This document shows positions 1-8,126 of a stretch of 64,000 nucleotides of DNA, piece after piece (within the stretch, counting starts at the first letter, position 1; every line of letters starts with the position of its first letter). Made by a program: the position numbers and the translations under genes. The notes beneath the pieces are model-generated. The model was not told the origin of the DNA, ran no database searches, and saw only the letters and a list, made by a program, of their open reading frames with translations. The stretch spans positions 1-64,000 of the forward strand of contig JAFQDF010000043.1 in the NCBI GenBank assembly GCA_017416185.1, given 5' to 3'. The DNA comes from Clostridia bacterium. Its GTDB lineage: Bacteria; Bacillota; Clostridia; Oscillospirales; CAG-272.

Positions 1-327
1 GCCGTTGCAATTTCACTCAACCGCTGTATTCAAGATTTTCCTGCAGTTGGCTGGATACGTGGAGATAGTGTTGACACCCCTGATGATATTGAATCGAAAA
101 TCGAAAAATATATGAGCAAGCATACTGTCTCAAAAGAAGATATTGAAGCTCTCTTTGAAGGTGAAACCATTGTTCTCAACGGAGGTAATGCTTCGGATTT
201 GGTTCGAAGCGGCGATAATTCTTCATCAGAAAATGAACCAACAAGGGAGACAATATCATTAAAAGGGACAAAATCTTTTGTAGAAGAAGTTGCAAAGAGA
301 TTACCTAAAATCACAATGGATGATTAA
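1..327 (+). CDS. Unknown protein, C-terminal part (runs off the left edge)
   Basis: The frame is open from the first base to a TAA at 325-327, so this is the end of a longer gene whose start lies outside the window. About 108 residues are visible. The segment is hydrophilic, with a Ser/Asn-rich linker in the middle and a basic C-terminal stretch. It has no membrane segment and I recognise no domain. An internal ATG at 112 exists but lacks a convincing ribosome binding site, so reading through from the edge is preferred. A terminator-like hairpin follows at 371-409. No function is proposed. Confidence 0.55.
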   Translation, partial: AVAISLNRCIQDFPAVGWIRGDSVDTPDDIESKIEKYMSKHTVSKEDIEALFEGETIVLNGGNASDLVRSGDNSSSENEPTRETISLKGTKSFVEEVAKRLPKITMDD

Positions 328-370
328 TAACGCAAACCTATTAGTTTCCCCACAAATCCAAAAAATATTC

Positions 371-409
371 AAAAACCCGTCGTAAATTCTTGATTTACGG
401 CGGGTTTTA
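371..409 (+). terminator. Rho-independent terminator after the left-edge gene
   Basis: The inverted repeat has arms AAACCCGTCGTAAAT and ATTTACGGCGGGTTT around a short loop and ends in a T-rich stretch. It lies about 45 bases after the stop of the left-edge reading frame. Confidence 0.6.
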
Positions 410-660
410 TGTTCTCATAGAACCCACTGACATCTTTTCCTTGAAAGTGTCATAGTGGGTTACACACTTTGAAAAGGTGTGTAACAATAAAAAACGGCAT
501 AACCAAAGGCTACACCGCTTAAAGAAATCAATTATTCAGTTTAGATACAAGAGCTACCACTTGTGGCACCTTCCTTACGGAGGGTGCCACAAGGTGCCTG
601 TTTTTCTTTTGTGATACGAAGGGAGTCGAAGCCTTGATGTTTGGAGAATGAATAGTGAAT

Positions 661-699
661 AATTAAAAGAAAAAACCGCTTAGATGAAGCGGTTTTGTT
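661..699 (-). terminator. Terminator of tRNA-Thr
   Basis: Read on the minus strand, the hairpin AAACCGCTT / AAGCGGTTT is followed by a T-run, just after the tRNA 3' end at 701. Confidence 0.8.
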
Positions 700-700
700 T

Positions 701-776
701 TGGAGCTAGAGATGGGATTCGAACCCACGACCTATTGATTACGAATCAATTGCGCTACCGACTGCGCCACTCTAGC
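701..776 (-). tRNA. tRNA-Thr (anticodon CGT)
   Basis: The minus strand folds into a complete 76-base cloverleaf. The acceptor stem is GCTAGAG / CTCTAGC. The D arm is GCGC / GCGC with the GG of the D loop. The anticodon stem is ATTGA / TCAAT around loop TTCGTAA, and the T arm carries TTCGAAT. The anticodon CGT reads ACG (threonine). A 3' CCA is encoded (701-703), with T as the discriminator base at 704. The promoter at 787-815 and terminator at 661-699 make it a single-gene unit. Confidence 0.95.
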
Positions 777-786
777 AAGCCTATTG

Positions 787-815
787 ATTATATCATCATT
801 TCTTCCGTTTGTCAA
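787..815 (-). promoter_or_regulatory. Promoter of tRNA-Thr
   Basis: Minus-strand TTGACA (810-815), 17 bases, TATAAT (787-792), ten bases before the tRNA 5' end: a consensus sigma-A promoter. Confidence 0.85.
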
Positions 816-832
816 GCATTTACAAAATGCTA

Positions 833-861
833 TTGCGTAAAAGAGGTTAATGTGGTATTAT
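833..861 (+). promoter_or_regulatory. Promoter of rsmA
   Basis: TTGCGT (833-838), 17 bases, TATTAT (856-861), about 28 bases before the rsmA start. Confidence 0.65.
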
Positions 862-889
862 AGTTACAGGCTTACTATAGGAGAGAAGA

Positions 890-1741
890 ATGAAACTTAC
901 CGACATATCATATATCAAATCACAGATGGAGGAATACTCCGTCAACTTTAAAAAGAAATTCGGGCAGAACTTTCTTACAAACGAAAGCGTTGTACAGCGT
1001 ATTGCAGATAATGCTGCAGAGGGTGTTCTTGAGATCGGCCCGGGTCTGGGCGTTCTGACCTACGAGCTGTGTCAGCGGGCAAAAAAGGTGGTTGCCGTTG
1101 AGATCGACGATACCATCATTCCCCTGCTCACGAAGAACCTTGCCGAATTTGACAATGTAAAGATAATAAACACCGACGTAATGAAGGTGGACATCAAAAG
1201 GCTTATAGAAGAAGAATTCAGCGACTGCGCTACCGTAAGTGTATGTGCCAATCTTCCGTATTATATCACTACTCCCGTCATTATGGCATTGGCAGAGTCT
1301 GGCGCACCCTTTGAGTCTGTTACCGTAATGATACAGAAGGAGGTAGTACAGCGTCTCTGTGCCGCTCCCGGTACGGCAGAATACGGATCTATTTCCGCCT
1401 CCCTTTCTTATTACGGAAAGTGCAAAAAGCTCTTTGACGTGTCTGCGGGTAATTTTATACCTATGCCCAAGGTGGACTCTGCGGTAATGAGGATCGACTT
1501 TTACAAGGAGCCTCCCGTGGATTGTGACCGAAAAATGCTGATGAAGGTCATCCGTGGTGCCTTTTCACAACGCAGAAAAACTCTGGTCAATTCTCTCGGC
1601 AGTGAGTTTTCACAGTATAACAAATCTCAGCTTGCAGAGTTTATAACCTCAATAGGTCTTGATGCCAATGTCCGCGGTGAAAAGCTGTCTCTCGAGCAGT
1701 TTGCACAACTTGCGGTTGTAATGCAAAATGCAAATCCATGA
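890..1741 (+). CDS. rsmA: 16S rRNA adenine dimethyltransferase RsmA (KsgA)
   Basis: RsmA dimethylates two adjacent adenines near the 3' end of 16S rRNA during small-subunit assembly, using S-adenosylmethionine. The 283-residue product has the family length. The substrate-binding FGQNFL motif is at residues 24-29, the SAM motif EIGPGLG at 48-54 and the catalytic NLPYYIT motif at 121-127. A C-terminal helical domain follows. The start is supported by GGAGAGAAG just upstream and by the promoter at 833. The gene appears monocistronic, with a terminator hairpin at 1830-1865. Confidence 0.96.
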   Translation: MKLTDISYIKSQMEEYSVNFKKKFGQNFLTNESVVQRIADNAAEGVLEIGPGLGVLTYELCQRAKKVVAVEIDDTIIPLLTKNLAEFDNVKIINTDVMKVDIKRLIEEEFSDCATVSVCANLPYYITTPVIMALAESGAPFESVTVMIQKEVVQRLCAAPGTAEYGSISASLSYYGKCKKLFDVSAGNFIPMPKVDSAVMRIDFYKEPPVDCDRKMLMKVIRGAFSQRRKTLVNSLGSEFSQYNKSQLAEFITSIGLDANVRGEKLSLEQFAQLAVVMQNANP

Positions 1742-1829
1742 CACCCCGTATCTTTGATACGGTTGGTGGAATTATGCAAGGAGTTTGCGGAACGCAAACT
1801 GTCGCAATGAAAAATGCAAAATTAAGGAA

Positions 1830-1865
1830 GCCTTTCGGGAAGAATATTCCCGAAAGGCATTTTTA
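1830..1865 (+). terminator. Terminator of rsmA
   Basis: Perfect arms GCCTTTCGGGA / TCCCGAAAGGC (1830-1840 and 1848-1858), followed by ATTTTTAT. Confidence 0.75.
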
Positions 1866-1870
1866 TATAA

Positions 1871-2125
1871 AAACCTTACCCACGTGTGATTGTATTCGGT
1901 TTCAGCTGAACAGTGTGCGATTTTCGGGTCAGGAGCAAATAGAATATTGTATATATGAAACCTCACCCTCGTGTGATCGTATTCGGGTTTAGCTGAACAG
2001 TATGCGATTTTCGGGTCAGGAGCAAATAGCATATTGTATATATGAAACCTCACCCTCGTGTGATAGTGTTGGGTTTCAACTGAAGAATATGCGATTTTCG
2101 GGTCAAGGGGCGAGCCCCTTGAAAT
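1871..2125. repeat. Three tandem 87-base repeats (CACCCTCGTGTGAT family)
   Basis: Copies begin at 1871, 1958 and 2045, each opening with AAACCT. Copies 1 and 2 are almost identical over 87 bases. Copy 3 diverges after about 63 bases, where a perfect hairpin (CAAGGGGC / GCCCCTTG) takes over near 2104-2122. Each copy contains CACCC.CGTGTGAT, followed by a TTCGG-rich stretch and later by GCGATTTTCGGGTC. Related single units lie near 50.5-50.7 kb and 54.8 kb. The short reading frames here (for example 1738-1992) are judged non-coding. Confidence 0.8.
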
Positions 2126-2168
2126 ATTTAATAATTTGTAAAAAGGGTGAATTGCTCACATAATTCTA

Positions 2169-2197
2169 TTGCATTTTGCGGTAAAATAAGGTACAAT
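2169..2197 (+). promoter_or_regulatory. Promoter of pckG
   Basis: TTGCAT (2169-2174), 17 bases, TACAAT (2192-2197), 44 bases before the chosen start. Confidence 0.65.
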
Positions 2198-2241
2198 GGA
2201 TTTGATTTTAGATATTGATAAATTATTTAGGAGGTATCCCT

Positions 2242-3999
2242 ATGACCAATAATAAACACGTTCTTAGCTGGATCGATGAGATGGCAGCTATGACACAGCC
2301 CGACAATATTGTTTGGATCGACGGAAGCGAGGAACAGAGACTCGCCCTTCTCGATCAGGCTTTTGAAACAGGCGAAATGATCAAGCTCAACCAGGAGCTT
2401 CTTCCCAACTGCTACCTTCACAGAACTGCAGTTAACGACGTTGCCCGTGTAGAGCACAGAACCTTTATCTGTACCTCTAAGAAGGAGGATGCAGGTAACA
2501 TCAACAACTGGATGGATCCCCAGGAATGCTACGAGAAGCTCTCCAAGCTTTATAAGGGTTCTATGAAGGGTCAGACCATGTACGTAATTCCTTACAGCAT
2601 GGGTGTAGTAGGCTCCGACTTTGCAAAGATCGGTGTTGAGCTTACCGACTCTATCTACGTTGTACTCAATATGCTTATTATGACCAGAGCCGGTAAGGAA
2701 GTTATCGACGCGCTCGGTGACTCCGCTGACTTCATCAAGGGTCTGCACGCAAGAGCAGAGCTTGACGAGGAGAAGAGATATATCGTTCATTTTCCCGAGG
2801 ACAACACCATCTGGTCCGTTAACTCCGGTTACGGCGGAAACGTTCTTCTCGGTAAGAAGTGCTTCGCACTCCGTATCGCATCCTACCTCGGCAGAAAAGA
2901 GGGCTGGATGGCTGAGCATATGCTTATCCTCGGTATCGAGGGTCCCGACGGCGACGTTAAGTACATCTCCGCTGCATTCCCCTCCGCTTGCGGTAAGACC
3001 AACCTCGCAATGCTTATTCCCCCTGAAGTTTACGCTAAGAAGGGCTATAAGGTATGGTGCGTAGGCGACGATATCGCATGGCTTAGAGTTGGTAAGGACG
3101 GCAGACTCTGGGCAGTTAACCCCGAGAACGGTTTCTTCGGTGTTGCTCCCGGTACTAATATGAAGTCCAACCCAAACGCACTTCTCACAACAAAGAGAGA
3201 CACCATCTTCACCAACGTAGTTCACAACCTCGAGAACAATACCGTTTGGTGGGAAGGCCTTGATAAGAATCCTCCTAAGAACGCTATGAACTGGAAGGGC
3301 GAGCCCTGGGATCCCGAATGTGGCGAAAAGGGTGCTCATCCCAACTCCAGATTTACCGCTCTTGCAAAGAACTGTCCTTGCATCTCCTCCGAGTTCGATT
3401 CTACCGCAGGTGTTCCGATCTCTGCTATCGTATTCGGCGGCAGACGTGCAAAGACTGCTCCCCTGGTATACCAGTCAAAGAACTGGCAGCACGGTACCTT
3501 CGTTGGTTCCATCATGGCTTCCGAGACAACAGCAGCTGCTGCAGGTGCAGTAGGCGTTGTTCGTCGTGACCCCATGGCTATGAGACCCTTCGTTGGTTAC
3601 GATATGGGTGACTACTTCAAGCACTGGCTTGATATGGGTCACAAGATCCCCAACGCTCCCAAGATCTTCCACGTTAACTGGTTCCGTACCGATGACGAAG
3701 GCCACTTCATTTGGCCAGGATTTGGTGACAATATGCGTGTTCTTATGTGGATCCTTGCAAGATGTGAGGATAAGGTAGACGCAGTTGAAACTCCTATCGG
3801 CTTTGTTCCCAAGGCTGAGGACATCAACATCGAGGGTCTTGACATCGACCTCGACACCATCAAGGAGCTTCTCCGTGTTGACACCGCTTCCTGGAAGGAA
3901 GACGTAGAGAACATCAAGGAGTTCTACGCTATGATCGGCGACAGAGTTCCCGCAGAGCTTCACGAGGAGCTTGCTGCACTTGAGGCAAGACTTGGTTAA
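2242..3999 (+). CDS. pckG: Phosphoenolpyruvate carboxykinase, GTP-dependent
   Basis: This cytosolic enzyme interconverts oxaloacetate plus GTP and PEP plus CO2 plus GDP. In fermenting anaerobes it often runs in the carboxylating direction towards succinate or propionate (known of the class, not shown here). The 585-residue product carries the GTP-class kinase loop SACGKTN at about residues 247-253, then the metal-binding VGDDIAW segment near 273. The nucleotide-binding PGFGDNMRV segment lies in the C-terminal third. The start at 2242 is chosen over an upstream in-frame codon at 2215 because AGGAGGT sits at the right distance. Codon choice is strongly biased, as in a highly expressed gene. A terminator follows. 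Confidence 0.97.
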   Translation: MTNNKHVLSWIDEMAAMTQPDNIVWIDGSEEQRLALLDQAFETGEMIKLNQELLPNCYLHRTAVNDVARVEHRTFICTSKKEDAGNINNWMDPQECYEKLSKLYKGSMKGQTMYVIPYSMGVVGSDFAKIGVELTDSIYVVLNMLIMTRAGKEVIDALGDSADFIKGLHARAELDEEKRYIVHFPEDNTIWSVNSGYGGNVLLGKKCFALRIASYLGRKEGWMAEHMLILGIEGPDGDVKYISAAFPSACGKTNLAMLIPPEVYAKKGYKVWCVGDDIAWLRVGKDGRLWAVNPENGFFGVAPGTNMKSNPNALLTTKRDTIFTNVVHNLENNTVWWEGLDKNPPKNAMNWKGEPWDPECGEKGAHPNSRFTALAKNCPCISSEFDSTAGVPISAIVFGGRRAKTAPLVYQSKNWQHGTFVGSIMASETTAAAAGAVGVVRRDPMAMRPFVGYDMGDYFKHWLDMGHKIPNAPKIFHVNWFRTDDEGHFIWPGFGDNMRVLMWILARCEDKVDAVETPIGFVPKAEDINIEGLDIDLDTIKELLRVDTASWKEDVENIKEFYAMIGDRVPAELHEELAALEARLG

Positions 4000-4010
4000 T
4001 TAAATTAATA

Positions 4011-4044
4011 AAAAGCTATCACGATTTTCGTGATAGCTTTTTTT
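4011..4044 (+). terminator. Terminator of pckG
   Basis: Stem AAAAGCTATCACGA / TCGTGATAGCTTTT with a T-run, 12 bases after the pckG stop. Confidence 0.85.
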
Positions 4045-4084
4045 CAACCGTCATAGGGGATATTATTTCGATTGCCTATATTAA

Positions 4085-4113
4085 TTGACAAAGCAGGGGA
4101 AATATTATATACT
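4085..4113 (+). promoter_or_regulatory. Promoter of the SLH phosphoesterase gene
   Basis: TTGACA (4085-4090), 17 bases, TATACT (4108-4113), 38 bases before the start. Confidence 0.75.
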
Positions 4114-4151
4114 TAAATCAGCAAATCACTTATCCGAAAAGGAGAAAGATC

Positions 4152-6809
4152 ATGAACAGAACAAAGAAAAACGCATTTTTATACCTTACGGTGTTCGTGC
4201 TGATTTTTTCCATGCTTCTGCCGACGGCAGTGTCTGCCGCATCCCTTCTTGACCCCAAGGGTAGGAACGGTGAACACGTTATAGTCAACGTGGGCAGGGA
4301 TGAAAAAAGCTATAATCTGACCTGGCATTCCGAGGATACGGGGGCACAGCAAGTGCAGTGGGCAAAGGCCTCTGAGGTCAAGGACGGAAATATGCCCGCA
4401 GACTGTTTTGCTTCCACCGCCAAAAAGAGAGGCGGCGCATGCCGCGGAGTTATCACAGACCTTGAGTCTGACACCGATTATCTCTACCGTGTGGGCAGTG
4501 ATACCTACGGCTGGTCCAAGCTCTACACACTTTCCACAGGCAGCTTTGGCGATAACAGCTTCTCCTTTATTGCCGCAGGCGACCCCCAGATAGATTCCAA
4601 GTATGATACCCATAACTGGGATATCACACTTAACCACGTTCGCAACTGGTTCGGCGATGATATTGAGTTTATGCTGACTTTAGGCGATCACGTAAATTAC
4701 TGCTACGACCGTTCCGAGTACGAGGAATTTATAAAGCCCGACGTGCTTCGTGGTCTGCCTATCATGGGTGTCCTTGGCAACCACGATGACGGCGCTACCC
4801 TTTACAGCGAATATTTTACCTATACCGACGTTTATCCCCAAAGCCTGACCGAAGCAGGTGATCAGGGCGGTAACTATTGGGTCGCACACGACGGTGTTCT
4901 CTTTATCAATCTCAATATGAACAACGACGATATTGACCTCCACGTGCCCTATATGGAAAATGTGATCGCAGAGTACACTGCCACCTACGGTGAACCCCTC
5001 TGGACCATAGTTTCCTTCCACCAGTCCTTCTACGCAGGAGGCGAATCTTATTCAAGCTCGTGGAGAAGACTTCGTGAGGCATACGGAATAAAATTCTCGG
5101 AGATGGGTGTTGACGCTGTACTTGCGGGACACGATCATATCTATACCAGAACCTATATGATCAACGGTGCCACCATAATCGATGACCCCGATCTTTACAC
5201 TCCCGTAGGTGATGACCCCTACGGAAGCTATACCCTCAAGGGTGAGGGAGATATCTGCTATATAACTCAAAATCCCGCCGCAGGCTTTTCCTTTGATGAA
5301 ATGAACGACAGCGAGCTGGGATATGATGCCTTCTTAAAGCAGGAGGAGATCCCATATGTTACAAAGGTGGACGTAACCCCGGAGTCTCTTACCTTTACCG
5401 TACACCGTGTCACCCCCACAAGTGATGTCAACGATATTGCAGATTTCTTCGTTATCCGCCGTGATACAGAAAAAGACACCGCTGCTCCTCAGCTTACCGT
5501 ACCCGAAGAGGTATATTATTATGCCGGCGAGGATGTGGACCTGCTTTACAACACCCGTGCTTATGACATAAACGACGGTAACCTCACCGACAAAATTACG
5601 GTAAGCGGCAGTCTTGACCCCACAAGAGAAAGAGTTATCACCTACAGTGTCACCGATGCCCAAGGCAACAGAGCCGAAAAGAAGGCAAGATTTATACCAT
5701 ATATTGTTGACGGTCAGGTGAACGGTGACAATGTCTGGACCTATCTTGAGGACGGAACTCTTGACGATATCTATGTCAACGGAACACATGAGTGGGCACA
5801 GGCAGACTTTGATACCACAGGCTGGAAGGAGGCAAAGGGTCCCTTTGGTGCCATCAACGGCGAGCTTGGCGATCATCACGGTATCATCCCCGAAACACTC
5901 CTCGGTCAATATTATCCCGTAGGCAGTGACGAGGAAGGGGATAACGTCCCCAACTTCTTCTTCCGCAGCAGCTTTGACGTAAAGGATCCCGCAAACATTG
6001 ACCGCATAGTCCTTGAAATGACCATAGACGACGGAGCAAGCATTTTTATAAACGGAGTTGAACTTACAACAGTGGGCACTATGCTTCGTGAGGGCTTTTA
6101 TACAGGCTATTGCAACGGTTCGCATAAGGGAATTTACAGCGAAAACGGTGCATACTACAATATCGTAATAGAGGATCCCGAGGTCATTTCTGAACTTAAC
6201 TTAAAGGAAAGAGGAAATATCATTGCGGTTGAAATTTATCAGGAGGGACTTTACTCCGACGATATACTCTTTGCACTTCACGAAATGACCTTCAGCCATA
6301 AGGCTGTGGCAAAGACCCTGCCCTTTACCGACGTAAAGCCTGCACACTGGTTCTATGACAGCATTTACAATGCCTATAACAAGGGGCTGTTTGTAGGAAC
6401 AAGCGAGGATAAGTTCTCACCCAACGGTACAATGACCAGAGCCATGGCTTGGGCGGTGCTTGCAAGAATTGCAGGATCAAGCGCCGACAAGGGCGAAAAG
6501 CTCTGGTACAGCGAATACCAAGCTTGGGCAATGGAGTCGGGAGTGTCTGACGGCACGTATCCCAACCAAAATGTCACCCGCGAACAGCTTGTTTCGATGC
6601 TCTACAGGATGCAAAACTCCCCCAAAGCAAACGCAAGTTTTGACTCCTTCAGTGATGCCGCAAAGGTTTCGCCTTGGGCAAAGGATGCAATGGCATGGGC
6701 TGTTGAGACAGAGCTTATCGTCGGCAGAGGTGATAAGCTTGCACCCCGTGACGGAGTCACCAGGGCCGAGGCATGTGTTCTGCTTTTAAAATACCTCGAA
6801 TTGAAATAA
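4152..6809 (+). CDS. Secreted SLH-anchored metallophosphoesterase (purple acid phosphatase-like)
   Basis: An 885-residue surface protein. An N-terminal signal peptide (about 1-30) is followed by a fibronectin-like purple-acid-phosphatase N domain. The calcineurin-like domain has its metal ligands in order: GDPQID near 142, GDH near 178, GNHD near 209, FHQS near 289 and GHDHIYTRT near 326. A DUF5011-like Ig module (about 447-515) and a beta-sandwich, possibly sugar-binding, region (about 523-716) follow. Three SLH domains (about 723-885) would bind secondary cell-wall polymer. It probably dephosphorylates or cleaves an extracellular phosphoester. The substrate cannot be told. An AAGGAG site supports the start. 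Confidence 0.88.
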   Translation: MNRTKKNAFLYLTVFVLIFSMLLPTAVSAASLLDPKGRNGEHVIVNVGRDEKSYNLTWHSEDTGAQQVQWAKASEVKDGNMPADCFASTAKKRGGACRGVITDLESDTDYLYRVGSDTYGWSKLYTLSTGSFGDNSFSFIAAGDPQIDSKYDTHNWDITLNHVRNWFGDDIEFMLTLGDHVNYCYDRSEYEEFIKPDVLRGLPIMGVLGNHDDGATLYSEYFTYTDVYPQSLTEAGDQGGNYWVAHDGVLFINLNMNNDDIDLHVPYMENVIAEYTATYGEPLWTIVSFHQSFYAGGESYSSSWRRLREAYGIKFSEMGVDAVLAGHDHIYTRTYMINGATIIDDPDLYTPVGDDPYGSYTLKGEGDICYITQNPAAGFSFDEMNDSELGYDAFLKQEEIPYVTKVDVTPESLTFTVHRVTPTSDVNDIADFFVIRRDTEKDTAAPQLTVPEEVYYYAGEDVDLLYNTRAYDINDGNLTDKITVSGSLDPTRERVITYSVTDAQGNRAEKKARFIPYIVDGQVNGDNVWTYLEDGTLDDIYVNGTHEWAQADFDTTGWKEAKGPFGAINGELGDHHGIIPETLLGQYYPVGSDEEGDNVPNFFFRSSFDVKDPANIDRIVLEMTIDDGASIFINGVELTTVGTMLREGFYTGYCNGSHKGIYSENGAYYNIVIEDPEVISELNLKERGNIIAVEIYQEGLYSDDILFALHEMTFSHKAVAKTLPFTDVKPAHWFYDSIYNAYNKGLFVGTSEDKFSPNGTMTRAMAWAVLARIAGSSADKGEKLWYSEYQAWAMESGVSDGTYPNQNVTREQLVSMLYRMQNSPKANASFDSFSDAAKVSPWAKDAMAWAVETELIVGRGDKLAPRDGVTRAEACVLLLKYLELK

Positions 6810-6812
6810 CGC

Positions 6813-6908
6813 AAAAAAGCGGGCGCCGGCCCGCACCGATAATCGAGACTCTTCTACAGTTTTAACTGTTTTTTCAGTGCCCGATTTGAAGCAATTTCCT
6901 ATATAACA
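6813..6908 (-). repeat. Structured 3' element, class 2 (downstream of thiI)
   Basis: Read on the minus strand this begins after the thiI terminator with TATATAGGAA and ends in a GC-rich hairpin with T6 (GCGGGCCGGCGCCCGC then TTTTTT). Inside, ATCGGGCACT pairs with AGTCTCGAT. The same inner layout recurs at 57380-57446. The ends resemble the class 1 elements at 17110 and 22975. Confidence 0.55.
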
Positions 6909-6937
6909 AAAAAGAAGGTCGAAAGACCTTCTTTTTA
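6909..6937 (-). terminator. Terminator of thiI (bidirectional)
   Basis: Stem AAAGAAGGTC / GACCTTCTTT with a GAAA/TTTC loop and T-runs on both strands. It separates the convergent phosphoesterase and thiI genes. Confidence 0.85.
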
Positions 6938-6944
6938 TACAAAT

Positions 6945-8126
6945 TTAGCAGTATACTCTAACGTCATGGGTTACCAACGTCGAATACGCATCCTCTAAGA
7001 GTGCATCTACGTCGAGATTCTTTTCCTGTGCCTCAACCTTTTCGATCTCGGGCTGGGTGCGGGGATGCTTGGGGGTAAATACGGTACAGCAATCCTCGTA
7101 GGGAAGGATAGAGGTTTCGTAGGTGTCTATCTTACGTGCGATAGTCACGATGTCTTCCTTATCCATACCGATACAGGGACGGAAAACAGGGAGGTCGGTT
7201 ACCGCATCTGTAACCGCAAGTGCCTTCATGGTCTGGCTTGCTACCTGACCGAGGCTTTCGCCTGTAATAAGAGCGTTACAGTATTTTTCCTTTGCCACTC
7301 TTGTAGCTAATTTCATCATAAAGCGGCGGAGCAGAAGGGTAAAATAGTCCTCCTCGCAGTGCTTTACAAGCTCCTCCTGGATCTTGGTAAGGGAGATGAT
7401 ATGAACTCTCATTCTTCCTGTATGCTTTGCCACAAGTTCGGCTAATTCCAGTACCTTTTCTCTTGCTCTCTCGCTTGTGTAGGGGAAGCTCTCAAAGTGC
7501 AGAGCCTCAACTATAACGCCGCGCTTGGCTATCATATAGCCTGCCACGGGGCTGTCGATACCGCCGGAGAGGAGCAGAAGGCCCTTGCCGTTGGTGCCGA
7601 TGGGCATACCGCCTGCACCTCTGTGGCTACCGGAGTTTATGTATGCAAGATCGTTTCTTATCTCAACCCTGACGGTAACGTCGGGGTTATTTACGTCAAC
7701 CTTTATTCTGCCGCCCATAGCTTCAAGGATGGCACCGCCAACCTCTGCGGATATCTGGGGGGATGTAAGGGGAAAACGCTTGTCCGAGCGCTTGCCCTCA
7801 ACCTTAAAGGTTTTTTTACCGAAAAGGTGCTGAGGAAGATATTCCTTGGCGCACTCGCAGATAGCGTCCATATTCTTTTCTACAACTGCGGCACGGGAGA
7901 TGGAAGCAAAGCCGAAGGCTCTTTTTGCTTCTTCAAATGCGCCGTCTATGTCACAGTCCTCATTTTGGGGCTCAACGTATACTATAGACTGCGCGTATCT
8001 TACCTCAAATTCACCGTAGCGGGCAAGTCTCTTACGCATATCACGGATAAGGATACCCTCAAACCAGCTTTTGTTTGCGCCCTTTAATATAATTTCACCG
8101 TATTTACAAAGTATTACTTCTCTCAT
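6945..8126 (-). CDS. thiI: tRNA uracil 4-sulfurtransferase ThiI
   Basis: ThiI adenylates and thiolates uridine 8 of tRNA and in many bacteria also serves thiamine thiazole synthesis. The 393-residue product has an N-terminal ferredoxin-like and THUMP region (about 1-165). The PP-loop SGGIDSP follows at residues 187-193, with an ATP-pyrophosphatase domain after it. It lacks the C-terminal rhodanese domain of the enterobacterial enzyme, which is normal in Firmicutes. Its ATG overlaps the proA stop by ATGA, so translation is probably coupled to proA. Confidence 0.95.
   Translation of the reverse strand: MREVILCKYGEIILKGANKSWFEGILIRDMRKRLARYGEFEVRYAQSIVYVEPQNEDCDIDGAFEEAKRAFGFASISRAAVVEKNMDAICECAKEYLPQHLFGKKTFKVEGKRSDKRFPLTSPQISAEVGGAILEAMGGRIKVDVNNPDVTVRVEIRNDLAYINSGSHRGAGGMPIGTNGKGLLLLSGGIDSPVAGYMIAKRGVIVEALHFESFPYTSERAREKVLELAELVAKHTGRMRVHIISLTKIQEELVKHCEEDYFTLLLRRFMMKLATRVAKEKYCNALITGESLGQVASQTMKALAVTDAVTDLPVFRPCIGMDKEDIVTIARKIDTYETSILPYEDCCTVFTPKHPRTQPEIEKVEAQEKNLDVDALLEDAYSTLVTHDVRVYC

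Larger units (their letters stand above)
328..700. other. Non-coding spacer rich in hairpins
   Basis: No gene is supported here. It holds several strong inverted repeats: 371-409 (see terminator), about 421-462 (arms AACCCACT / AGTGGGTT), about 460-486 (GTTACACA / TGTGTAAC) and 563-590 (GTGGCACC / GGTGCCAC). A short GAATAGTGAATAA stretch at 648-660 matches the motif iterated around the S23 cassette near 9.4-9.9 kb. This looks like a landing zone for small repeats. Confidence 0.5.

Noticed and set aside
1738..2053. Short open frames across the 87-base repeats
   Set aside because: They simply read through the tandem repeat on either strand. No start signals, and the frame is not kept in the diverged third copy.
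2227..3339. 370-codon open frame opposite pckG
   Set aside because: It is an antisense shadow of a strongly codon-biased gene, has no ribosome binding site or family match, and overlaps clear PEPCK motifs.
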